22,953 nt of DNA from a virus. Made by a program: the position numbers and the translations under genes. Below are positions 1 to 7,900 of the stretch, piece by piece (the first letter of the stretch is position 1; every line of letters starts with the position of its first letter). The stretch lies in IMG/VR virus record IMGVR_UViG_3300044641_008938, positions 1 through 22,953 of that record; one strand, written 5' to 3'. The notes beneath the pieces were generated by a model, which worked only from the letters and a program-made list of their open reading frames with translations, was not told the DNA's origin and did not search any database.

Positions 1-1152
1 AGCGTCAACTACCATGCCCAGAGTGGCGCACCGTTACCGCCCCTTGATTTAGACACCGTCCTGTTTTACTGCAATGGCCAGTTGCTGGCACCGGGGGTGG
101 CTTATGTGGATGACGACCGTTATTTCACTTACTTTACCGACCCCGCGACTGGTGAATTTGACATAGAGTACATTCCCAGGACTTTTGCGGGTCAGGTGCA
201 GTTTCCCACCATAGCCATATCTGACTCCCTGACCACGGTCTATCGCGCGGACATTACCGGATTAGTGTTCAGTGGTGTAACATACTACATGAGCCCGAAC
301 GTATACAATGCGGAGACCCCCCTTCGTCTGTGGAAAGCGCAGGATCTTCAGGTGGCAGAGACCGTGAATCACCTGGAGGAGGACAATTACATCAACCCTC
401 TCCTTGCTGATTTGAACAACGGCCCAGGACCGGAAAACTGGGAGAAATACTTTGTGCGCCTACCGCTGGAGTACGGAAGAGACGAAGCAGTATGGCAAAA
501 AGTTGCCCTCATTTGCCAAGACTTCGCGTATTGGGGTTCCAGTGTGGATCCTGAGCAAATGCGTTGTCCTCCGGAGGATGACTTGCCAGCCATCTATGAG
601 GAACTGTTTCTGTACGATCAGCCAGTTTCGGATTACACCTATGTCTATTCGGAACCTTACTTGTACTCAAACATTGCTTATTCCAACTCCGTGGAAAGTG
701 GTGGATACCAGAATTCGGGGGTCTTCCCTGCCTCGGACGTGCAGTTTGACGAGTTTTCCGAGGCCGAGTTTGTGGAGTATGAGCCTCTTCACGATCGACA
801 GGCGGATGTAGTATCCCCCATCAACCAAGGGTATGGCAACTGGCTAGGGGAGTATGTAAATGTCAATCCCTGCGTGGCTCTGACTGGTTTCTTCACGACG
901 GACTTACTCAATGGTGGGATTTCCCCTGTTGCAGCCCCCGTGTGGGATGCCTCAATATACAAGTTTGCTCCCACCTGTGAGAATGCCAAGGAAAGTTACA
1001 ACGTCGATGCCAATCATTACAAGGTTGGCTATGCCTACTTTGTGGCGGACGCTTCAGCTGCTGAGGACTCTTTCTTTGACATCTCCAAAGAAGCCTCTTG
1101 GCGCTACACAGCAACACAGCCACGCGGATTATACCTTGTTCCACCCCGTTAA
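1..1152 (+). CDS. Virion structural protein candidate, 5' end cut by window
   Basis: The reading frame is open from the first base, so the true start lies upstream; the TTG at 82 is an internal codon. At least 383 residues are visible, ending in TAA at 1150-1152. The protein is rich in Tyr, Asp, Glu and Pro, with no transmembrane segment or signal peptide in the visible part. The early visible portion (about residues 20-60) alternates hydrophobic and polar residues as in beta-sheet proteins; the C-terminal third is Tyr/Asn/Ser-rich. I recognise no catalytic motif. It directly precedes a baseplate/tail cluster, so a structural role is inferred from context only. A promoter-like GGGTAAAA begins one base after its stop codon, so it is probably the last gene of its transcription unit. 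Confidence 0.75.
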   Translation, partial: SVNYHAQSGAPLPPLDLDTVLFYCNGQLLAPGVAYVDDDRYFTYFTDPATGEFDIEYIPRTFAGQVQFPTIAISDSLTTVYRADITGLVFSGVTYYMSPNVYNAETPLRLWKAQDLQVAETVNHLEEDNYINPLLADLNNGPGPENWEKYFVRLPLEYGRDEAVWQKVALICQDFAYWGSSVDPEQMRCPPEDDLPAIYEELFLYDQPVSDYTYVYSEPYLYSNIAYSNSVESGGYQNSGVFPASDVQFDEFSEAEFVEYEPLHDRQADVVSPINQGYGNWLGEYVNVNPCVALTGFFTTDLLNGGISPVAAPVWDASIYKFAPTCENAKESYNVDANHYKVGYAYFVADASAAEDSFFDISKEASWRYTATQPRGLYLVPPR

Positions 1153-1153
1153 C

Positions 1154-1165
1154 GGGTAAAACCAC
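1154..1165 (+). promoter_or_regulatory. GGGTAAAA promoter-like motif (copy 1)
   Basis: GGGTAAAACCAC starts one base after the TAA of the upstream gene and 31 bases before the ATG at 1185. It is an exact copy of the 8-base core that recurs through the window at near-constant distance from start codons. There is no recognisable -35 box and no Shine-Dalgarno site between it and the ATG. Confidence 0.6.
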
Positions 1166-1184
1166 TAAAACCAGATCGGTCCCC

Positions 1185-1517
1185 ATGGCAACTAGCAGAC
1201 GAAAGCCCTCGAGTTTCATCCCTCCGCAAAAAGAAGAAACACCCGCGGTCGAGGAGACCCTCGTTGAAAGTGCGGCAGAAATGTTTGAAACTTTTTTGCA
1301 AACTGAAAAGGAGCCCGACGAAAAAGTCGAGATAGTGACTTCACCACCAAAAGACTACGAAACTCTTCCGGAAATTATTCCGACAGAGGATGCAGGGCCT
1401 CGTTTTGTGGATCCACCGGCACCCCCAACTCCGCGACCTCAAGAGCCAACACCTCAACTTCAGCCACCCCCGAAACGCCACCCCCGAAACATCCCCAAGT
1501 TCTCTCGGCATAAGTAA
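1185..1517 (+). CDS. Small Pro/Glu-rich protein of unknown function
   Basis: 110 residues. The frame is open further upstream, but the ATG at 1185 is chosen because it follows the promoter-like motif by 31 bases and begins Met-Ala, like most neighbours; an earlier start would overlap the previous gene and the motif. The N-terminus is basic (MATSRRK), the middle is acidic with a possible short helix around residues 20-40, and the last 40 residues are dominated by Pro, ending in a basic tail (FSRHK). This low-complexity design suggests a disordered linker or assembly factor. I do not recognise a family. It is first in a unit with the OB-fold gene three bases downstream. Confidence 0.7.
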   Translation: MATSRRKPSSFIPPQKEETPAVEETLVESAAEMFETFLQTEKEPDEKVEIVTSPPKDYETLPEIIPTEDAGPRFVDPPAPPTPRPQEPTPQLQPPPKRHPRNIPKFSRHK

Positions 1518-1519
1518 CC

Positions 1520-2203
1520 ATGGCAACAAGTCGTGATCTACGGAGTTTAGACTGGATCAAAAAGCAAGCGACCATGAGTCAAGCTGCTGACTTGACCCGC
1601 CAAACAGCGGGATTACCTCGGGGCACGGTGAGAGGGACCGTGGTGTCAGTTGACGACCCCGAGGAACGCGGGCGTGTCAAAGTCATCTTTGACGACATGA
1701 ACCCGGACATCCCCCAAGTCTACGGGGCTGGCGAATACTCCAAAGAGCGTGAGGGGAAAGAACCCGACAAGTCCCACTGGCTGGATGTCTCCCCGGCGTT
1801 CAAGGGCAAACAACCCAAAGGCATGGTTGGAAAACGTGTAAACATCGCCGTCTCCAACGGGCAATACCAGTACGCCGTTTTACAGGATGTGGTCTACGAC
1901 CCCCAGATGCTTGCCAAAGGTAAAGGCAAGGACCTGGAAATGCCAGATAACTCGTCGATGACGCGGTTGCCAGTTTACTCCTCCGGTGATCTTCCGCCCG
2001 CAACCGCAGAGAATGTGGGTTGTGTGGTAATTGAAGAGGGAGGATTTGACGGCATGCAGTGGCTGTCTGTTTGCTTGCAGCGCTCCGGAGGGTACACTTG
2101 GGTGAATCTGATGGATCGTTTACACATTCACGATAGCCAGGCCAATGACAGTGCAGGTGACTCCGAAGGCACCGTAAACGACGATACCCACGCTACGACC
2201 TAA
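1520..2203 (+). CDS. Baseplate/spike protein with gp5-like N-terminal OB fold
   Basis: 227 residues. Residues about 34-130 carry the pattern of the gp5/VgrG-type OB domain: RGTVRGTVVSVDDPEERGRV followed by a hydrophobic KVIF strand, then WLDVSPAF and a final strand ending YAVLQDVVYDP. In T4 gp5 and Mu gp45-like proteins this domain anchors the membrane-piercing spike at the centre of the baseplate. Residues about 160-210 form a second small module (AENVGCVVIEEGG then WLSVCLQRSGGYTWV). No lysozyme domain is present, so any cell-wall hydrolase must be elsewhere. Start is an ATG two bases after the previous stop with no Shine-Dalgarno. OB-fold assignment is fairly secure; the exact baseplate position is inferred. 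Confidence 0.75.
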   Translation: MATSRDLRSLDWIKKQATMSQAADLTRQTAGLPRGTVRGTVVSVDDPEERGRVKVIFDDMNPDIPQVYGAGEYSKEREGKEPDKSHWLDVSPAFKGKQPKGMVGKRVNIAVSNGQYQYAVLQDVVYDPQMLAKGKGKDLEMPDNSSMTRLPVYSSGDLPPATAENVGCVVIEEGGFDGMQWLSVCLQRSGGYTWVNLMDRLHIHDSQANDSAGDSEGTVNDDTHATT

Positions 2204-2204
2204 C

Positions 2205-2690
2205 ATGGCAATTCGTCGTCCCAGCATCGCATCGCCCGAGTGGTTGTTTCAGGATTTCTTGTATCAGGCTTCTGATCTCCTGGGGGGCTCCGAACTTCGC
2301 TATGTTCAGGTGAAGTGGGACGGTGAGGTGTACACCCGAGTTTCACAGTCTTACGACTACAGTGATCCCCCCTACCTGGGCCCTGAGCAACGCGGGGGGA
2401 ATGTGGTTGGCCAGATTGACTACGAGGTGAACCCCTCCACGAAACTAGTGACAATCTACAACTGGAGCGTCAATTGGCGTGACGAATGGCCTTTGAGGCT
2501 TGCCTCTACTTATTTGGCCCAGTGCCTGTACCCAGACTCTCGTGGATACCTTGTCCGAGTGCAGGGCCAGGAAGTGTACAACCAGGCAGGAGAAGCTATC
2601 CCCGTGGCGGATAAAGACCCTTACGCTTTCTGGGTAAGCGAGCGTTACAACCCTGTAACCAACAATCCCAACGACTATTTGCTGCGTTAA
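2205..2690 (+). CDS. Conserved-looking phage structural protein, function unknown
   Basis: 161 residues, starting one base after the upstream TAA and ending three bases before the next gene. Composition is rich in Tyr, Trp and Asp; the middle (VKWDGEVYTRVSQSYDYSD and VTIYNWSVNWRDEWPLRLA) looks like a small alpha/beta domain. No membrane segment, no Cys cluster, no catalytic motif. The tight spacing between a spike-like protein and a connector-like protein suggests a baseplate or tail-completion role, but this rests on position alone. Confidence 0.7.
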   Translation: MAIRRPSIASPEWLFQDFLYQASDLLGGSELRYVQVKWDGEVYTRVSQSYDYSDPPYLGPEQRGGNVVGQIDYEVNPSTKLVTIYNWSVNWRDEWPLRLASTYLAQCLYPDSRGYLVRVQGQEVYNQAGEAIPVADKDPYAFWVSERYNPVTNNPNDYLLR

Positions 2691-2693
2691 GCC

Positions 2694-3773
2694 ATGGCCA
2701 TCCCTCAAATTAAAGAGATCACGGTACCAACTAGCTCCACGGTGATGCTATGGTTTGACGGCCCCCTGGACAGCAGGGTTCCGGTGCCTGTTGAGAGTTT
2801 TACTGTCAACTATGGTAACTATGGAGTCACGGCGGTAAACTACGCTTCTGACACCATGATTACCCTGAGCCTGGATTCTTTCCTGTCTCCCTGGGATGAA
2901 GTTTTTGTTTCCTACGAGCCGCCCCTGGACTTGAAGCAGTGTATTCGGGGACCGGTCCCACCCACGGCCAACGACGTCGTTGTAAAGCGTAATGCGGTGC
3001 GGGCTTTCTATCGTGTACCGGCACGCAATCAGCTAACTCCCGACGAGAAGACGGACGGTACCCAACCTCAAGCGAACCTGGGCCAGACAATCGGCGGCTT
3101 TGGCTTCCCGTACCAGAATCGCTCGGGTGTGATGACCGAGCACAAATCGGATCCTCGCTCTGCCAGCCCCGACGACTTCATTGTAGCCTACGGCCTCAAG
3201 GAAGCTATCCAACTGACAAATATTGACGATGCTGCTGCTACATCCGTCAATGTGGCAAAGCTTCGCATGGCAATTCAAGATGCGAATAGCCTGATTGACA
3301 GCTATATCGAGCAGTCAGGTAAAGCGGGAATGGTCCTCATCACCAGCAACCGCAGGCGCACGGCCCTGATTATCGCCCGGTATTACCTGGACACGGTTCG
3401 CCGTCGGGAAGATGTAAAGCAAGATTACGAAACTGCGCTAAAGCAGCTCGCTGCAGAGATGGCAATGTCATCGATACGCGCTGGAAATGGAGATAGCGCG
3501 ATTGACACTCCCGCGGGCATTATGCGGTCGTTCCACATCCCTCAGCGTTACAATAGTGCGTCGGGTAAGGGACTTTCAGGATGGGTCACGGATACTGCTG
3601 GAGATCAAGCTCCTGACTTCAGGTGGGGCTACGGTGCAATAAATCAGAATTTACAATTCCCCAACTGGATTACCCCCGAGAACATGCAAGAACTCACGGG
3701 AGGAACCCCGCAGATTCTGCAACCCATGGACTCAGGCGGTTATTCCGACGGTAACCAAGGTTGGGGTCCCTAG
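2694..3773 (+). CDS. SwmB-like Ig domain fused to DUF1320 (Mu gp36-like) head-tail connector domain
   Basis: 359 residues. Residues about 10-85 resemble the SwmB/Ig-like repeat of cyanobacterial surface proteins: VMLWFDGPLDSRVPVPVESF, then a strand-turn-strand region ending VFVSYEPP. Residues about 160-260 fit DUF1320, the Mu gp36 family thought to join head and tail: DDFIVAYGLKEAIQLTNIDD, an acidic helix with IDSYIEQ, then RRRTALIIARYYLD and a charged helix (EDVKQDYETALKQLAAE). The linker (90-155) and the C-terminal 100 residues are Gly/Asn/Gln-rich. In Mu-like phages gp36 is followed by a gp37 tail-completion protein; here the candidate for that role lies at 10791, beyond the fibre genes. 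The domain fusion is visible; function is by family analogy. Confidence 0.7.
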   Translation: MAIPQIKEITVPTSSTVMLWFDGPLDSRVPVPVESFTVNYGNYGVTAVNYASDTMITLSLDSFLSPWDEVFVSYEPPLDLKQCIRGPVPPTANDVVVKRNAVRAFYRVPARNQLTPDEKTDGTQPQANLGQTIGGFGFPYQNRSGVMTEHKSDPRSASPDDFIVAYGLKEAIQLTNIDDAAATSVNVAKLRMAIQDANSLIDSYIEQSGKAGMVLITSNRRRTALIIARYYLDTVRRREDVKQDYETALKQLAAEMAMSSIRAGNGDSAIDTPAGIMRSFHIPQRYNSASGKGLSGWVTDTAGDQAPDFRWGYGAINQNLQFPNWITPENMQELTGGTPQILQPMDSGGYSDGNQGWGP

Positions 3774-3790
3774 TTTACCCCTGGCGAAAA

Positions 3791-3801
3791 AAGCTAAACT
3801 A
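3791..3801 (+). promoter_or_regulatory. Degenerate promoter-like motif (AAGCTAAACTA)
   Basis: AAGCTAAACTA aligns with the recurring GGGTAAAACYTA element but lies only about 14-15 bases from the ATG at 3807 instead of about 31. If it is a promoter, the endonuclease transcript would be nearly leaderless. The match is weak. Confidence 0.3.
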
Positions 3802-3806
3802 TCCCC

Positions 3807-4463
3807 ATGGACACCTACAAAGCAACCAATACGAAGAACGGCAAGTTCTACATCGGTAGCACGACCAATTTTGAGCGTCGTAAAAAAGGGCACCTAAGGT
3901 CAAGAGAAAATTACCCTTTTCAGAACGCTCTCCGAAAGAACCCTGAGGTATTTGAGTGGGAGTGTTGGACAGACGAGTATAATGAGCCCATACTTGAGCA
4001 AGCACTACTGGACATGTGGTTCGGCAAGGAGTGCTGCTATAATCTAAACCCCTCTGCACAACACCCCCCTCGCGACCCGGATGGTATGCGGAAGGGGGGC
4101 GAGAGCGCCGGTAAAATCGCTAAAGAAAGAGGTCAAATACAGCAGTTAGGAAGAACAGGTGGCCAAGGAAAGAAGAACGTAGAGTCAGGCCTACTAAAAC
4201 GGATTGCGCCCCTAGGCGCAGCAGCATTAAGTACCGAGCAGCGCTCTTGTGCAGGAAAGCGCGGTGGTACAACTCAGGGGAATAGAAATGTGGCCTCAGG
4301 CTTACTTGATTCGATAAGAACCCAGGAAGGGTGCAGAAGGGGAGGAGAGACGACGGGAAACAAACCTTATTGGACGGACGGTAAGAAAAATAAAAGAAGC
4401 TATGAGTGCCCAGGTGAAGGTTGGCGCCGAGGAATGACCAAAAGAAAGAAGGCAACCGGGTAA
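3807..4463 (+). CDS. GIY-YIG homing-type endonuclease with NUMOD3-like repeats
   Basis: 218 residues. The N-terminal 85 residues are a GIY-YIG nuclease: TYKATNTKNGKFYIGSTTNF, then ERRKKGHL with the expected Arg, and Glu64 (EPILEQALLD) as the likely metal-binding acid. The first motif reads Asp-Thr-Tyr rather than Gly-Ile-Tyr, a divergence that may or may not affect activity. Residues 90-190 contain Gly/Lys-rich NUMOD3-like DNA-binding repeats, including two near copies of the pattern QG(K/N)xNVxSGLL. The end (SYECPGEGWRRGM) is a tail motif I associate with phage GIY-YIG and HNH proteins. Base composition looks more A-rich than the flanking structural genes. It sits between two structural units and its last codon and stop overlap the next promoter-like motif. 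Confidence 0.88.
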   Translation: MDTYKATNTKNGKFYIGSTTNFERRKKGHLRSRENYPFQNALRKNPEVFEWECWTDEYNEPILEQALLDMWFGKECCYNLNPSAQHPPRDPDGMRKGGESAGKIAKERGQIQQLGRTGGQGKKNVESGLLKRIAPLGAAALSTEQRSCAGKRGGTTQGNRNVASGLLDSIRTQEGCRRGGETTGNKPYWTDGKKNKRSYECPGEGWRRGMTKRKKATG

Positions 4464-4469
4464 AACCTA
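4458..4469 (+). promoter_or_regulatory. GGGTAAAA promoter-like motif (copy 2)
   Basis: GGGTAAAACCTA overlaps the final Gly codon and TAA stop of the GIY-YIG gene and lies 33 bases before the ATG at 4491. No Shine-Dalgarno follows. It is positioned to drive the two fibre-region genes, which end at the terminator at 10722. Confidence 0.6.
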
Positions 4470-4490
4470 ATTGATAAATGCCTGGTTAAA

Positions 4491-4961
4491 ATGGCTGCGT
4501 CTTTCCCGCCGAATCCATCTGTGGGACAACTATATACCAGTAATGGTAGGACTTGGAAGTGGACAGGAACCCAATGGACTGCGCAAGCGGTTACCACACC
4601 AACCTCTGCACCGGTGTATGTAAGTGTCTCCCCTCCGCCCAACCCTATCCAAGGCTCTCTTTGGTATGACAGCAATAATTCTTATTTGAATATATGGTAT
4701 ACTGACCTGAACGGTGGTGCCTGGATTTCAGTGACCCCTTTCCCCGAAGATAATATCGACCAGAACGGCGGTGTCTTCCAGGGTGCCATCTACGCGCAGT
4801 ACGAAATCCCAAACAATCCCGCTGCCTTCATTACCGTTGGCTACTTCCAAGATCAGCTTGTCGCATATCTGACAGGCGAGGGATACGTGCGAGCAGGCAA
4901 CGGCATCCAACTCGACGTCAGCGGCGAAGTTCTCTCCATCGATTCCGGACTTATCGTTTAA
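4491..4961 (+). CDS. Small tail-fibre-associated structural protein
   Basis: 156 residues, starting Met-Ala. Two repeats typical of phage fibre and appendage proteins are visible: residues 6-30 (PPNPSVGQLYTSNGRTWKW, then a TQW turn) and residues 47-80 (PPPNPIQGSLWYDSNNSYLN, then GGAWISV). The C-terminal third (GYVRAGNGIQLDVSGEVLSI) resembles the beta-rich segments of fibre shafts. No signal peptide or membrane segment is present. It directly precedes the giant fibre gene by four bases, so it is probably an attachment or chaperone-like partner of that fibre. The family is recognised only in general terms. Confidence 0.72.
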   Translation: MAASFPPNPSVGQLYTSNGRTWKWTGTQWTAQAVTTPTSAPVYVSVSPPPNPIQGSLWYDSNNSYLNIWYTDLNGGAWISVTPFPEDNIDQNGGVFQGAIYAQYEIPNNPAAFITVGYFQDQLVAYLTGEGYVRAGNGIQLDVSGEVLSIDSGLIV

Positions 4962-4965
4962 TACC

Positions 4966-7900
4966 ATGGCACTTACCGTTCAAAATCTTCGCGCCATTGG
5001 CAACGGCGTCGAGCCCGCCTCGCTCCTGCCAGGCCAAATCGCCTTCAACATCACCGATAAGATCCTTTACGTTGGTGACGGATCTAATACAAAGACCTCT
5101 TTCGACGGCACACAGGCTTCGGGTGTCCCTGGCGAAGGCTGGTACTCCATGCCCATGGACTTCGCCTCCCTGGGCGATTACTATGTGGTCAATCCCGAGG
5201 TCTACGGTGACACTCCCACCGATCAACAGGTTCTCACCTGGAGTGACGCATACAATCACCCCATCTGGACTTCAGGTGGTGGTGGTGGCAGCAACCAGGT
5301 TTACATCACCGATAACGCCACTGTTGCCGCCGCTTCCGGCGCCACTGTCAGCGACAAAATCACCACGGCCATCGGCGTAGCCTCCCCTGACGAAGGCAAT
5401 GTCACCATTGTCACTGGTTTGCCCGACGATGTATACGAAGGTCTCTACTTCTTCACCACCGAGTGGGTGCGCGGCGCATCTTACGCCTACCCGAGCGCCT
5501 CTGAGGTTATCTATGATAACACAGCTCACCCAGGCCTGACCGCTACCGTTCAAGGCGCCATCAGTGACCTTGATGACGGTCTCGCTGCCACTACAGCCAT
5601 CGCGAACACTGCCAACAGCACAGCCAACTCTGCTCTGAGCATCGCTAGCGCAGCTCTGCCTAAGGCTGGTGGAACCATGGTGGGCACCATCGTTGCCCGC
5701 AACATTGATATTCAAACCTCCTATTTCCTTCAGTTCAACGGCGGTGGTGACGGCCAAATCTTTGGCATTACTGACTCCACTGTTTTCAACTCCTCAACTA
5801 CCGCAGCTTCTGCAAAAGCCGTAGCCGATACCTACGCCGTGGCTGCTGCTGCTCTGCCCGTGGCAGGCGGCATCATGACCGGCCCTATCACCTTTGCTGC
5901 CGGTCAGATTTTCCCAGTCTCCGGCATCCAGGACGCCACCTACATTCAGAAAGGTGTTGTCCAGGTTGGCACGAACATCGACGTGCTGGGTGGTGTAATT
6001 TCTGTTGCCACTTCTTCTCTTGGCAACCTTGGAGTTGTTCAGCTGAACAACCTCACCAACAGCACCTCCACATCACAGGCCGCCACTGCAAATGCAGTAA
6101 AGCTGACTTACGACTTGGCCACCAACGCCAACAACACCGCCAATGCTGCGGTACCTCGCGCTTCCTACACAGCGTCTGGCGACCTCGTGGTAGGAACGGG
6201 CGCAGGCACTTTCACACACCTGACTGCAGGGCCTGCGGACTACATCCTGGCTTCTACTGGCGCGGGAACTTTGGCCTGGGTTTCTCAGTCTGAGGGTGAC
6301 GTTACCGGTGTCACCGGGACAGCTCCAGTCACTGTGGACAACCTTGACCCACAGAACCCGATCATTGGTGTGAACCAGGCAACCACCGCCACCACGGGTG
6401 TTGTTCAGGTCGATGTTCTCGGCAACATCAACATTGCCAGCGGTGTAATTACTGTTCCAAACGCCTCTACAACCGTTCGCGGCGCGGTCCAACTTTACAA
6501 CGGAGTGGACAGTGGCTCTACTACCCTTGCGCTGACTGCTGCCCAAGGCCAGTTCCTGCAAGGTCAAATTGACACCCTGACCCTATCCAACAGTGTAATC
6601 CTTGCTGGCGGATACGACGCCACAACCGGTCTTGTCGACGGAGTGACAAGCCAGGGCACCACCGCTGGATTTGCTGATGGCTTTGCGCCGCCTGCTGCAG
6701 ATGCCACAACCGTTGACCACTACCTCATTTGCACAGCTGCCGGCAACAATCCGTCAGCGATGGAAAACGGTGACTGGCTGCTGGCTGTTGAGACATCTCC
6801 CGGTGTTTATGCCTATCAGGTTCTCGGCGTTGGCGCCCGCCCCGCCGTTGCTTCCTACACCCAAGTAGGCGTCACTCAGCTGGCTGACGGCGCAGCCGTC
6901 CTTGCGGGAACTGCTGACTCTCTGGCAATCACTCCCCAGGCGTTGCAGGACAACGTCATTGACTCGGTCACCACCGCCAATAGCAATCAAATTGCCTCGG
7001 CTACCGCTGTAAAGACAGCGAACGATAACGCTCTCGCAGCCCAGTCCACTGCCAACGCAGCTCTGCCAAAAGCCGGCGGCACGATGACGGGCAGTATTGT
7101 TGCGCATGACGTCAATGTTCAGACCGGGTACTCCATCTTGTTCGCTAACGGGCTGAGTGGCACTGTTAATGCAGTTAGTGATTCAACTTCCACCACGTCT
7201 AGCACCACTGCTGCCTCAAGCACCGCTGTAAAGGCTGCTTACGATGCAGGGGCTGCGGCTATCCCGTGCTCGACAATTACAGCCACTGGGGACATCCTGG
7301 CAGGTGTTGGTGCTGTGCCTACCGCTCTTCCCGTTGGTACTGACGGTCAGGTTCTTGTAGCCAATAGCGCTTGCGCAACGGGTCTTGAGTGGGTTACGGA
7401 CGTTCCAGGCGATGTAACCAGTGTTAGCGGTACTTCTCCGATCACGGTAGACAACACCGACCCGCAAAACCCGGCTGTCGGTATTGACGCTGCTTCGGTG
7501 CTTCAGCCTGGGGCGGTTCAACTTGACGACACTGTAACCTCAATCTCTGTAACAGAGGCAGCTACAGCAAACGCTGCCAAGACCGCATACGACGCTGGCG
7601 TTCAAGGTCAGGCCGACGCTGCTGCCGCACAAGTCACGGCTGATCAAGCTGTTCTTGATGCTGCTGCCGCTCAGGCAACCGCTGATGCTGCCGTACCTTG
7701 CGCCTCCTTTACTGCGCTTGGTGAGATTCTGGCTGGAACTGGGTCAGGAACCTACTCAGCCCTCCCCGTTGGCGCAAATGGTCAATTCCTGGCCGCTAAC
7801 TCGGGAACTGGCACAGGTCTTGAGTGGTGCACATTGTCTCTCGCCTGCGTCCCATGCTCTGCCTTCACCGCTGCCGGACAACTGCTCGCTGGTACAGGAA

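Noticed and set aside
82-84. TTG as the start of the first gene
   Set aside because: The same frame is open to the first base with sensible protein sequence, so the gene is cut by the window edge.
3774-3781. TTTACCCC, an inverse copy resembling the promoter-like motif
   Set aside because: It matches only seven of eight core bases, lies at the end of a + strand gene, and no minus-strand gene follows it.
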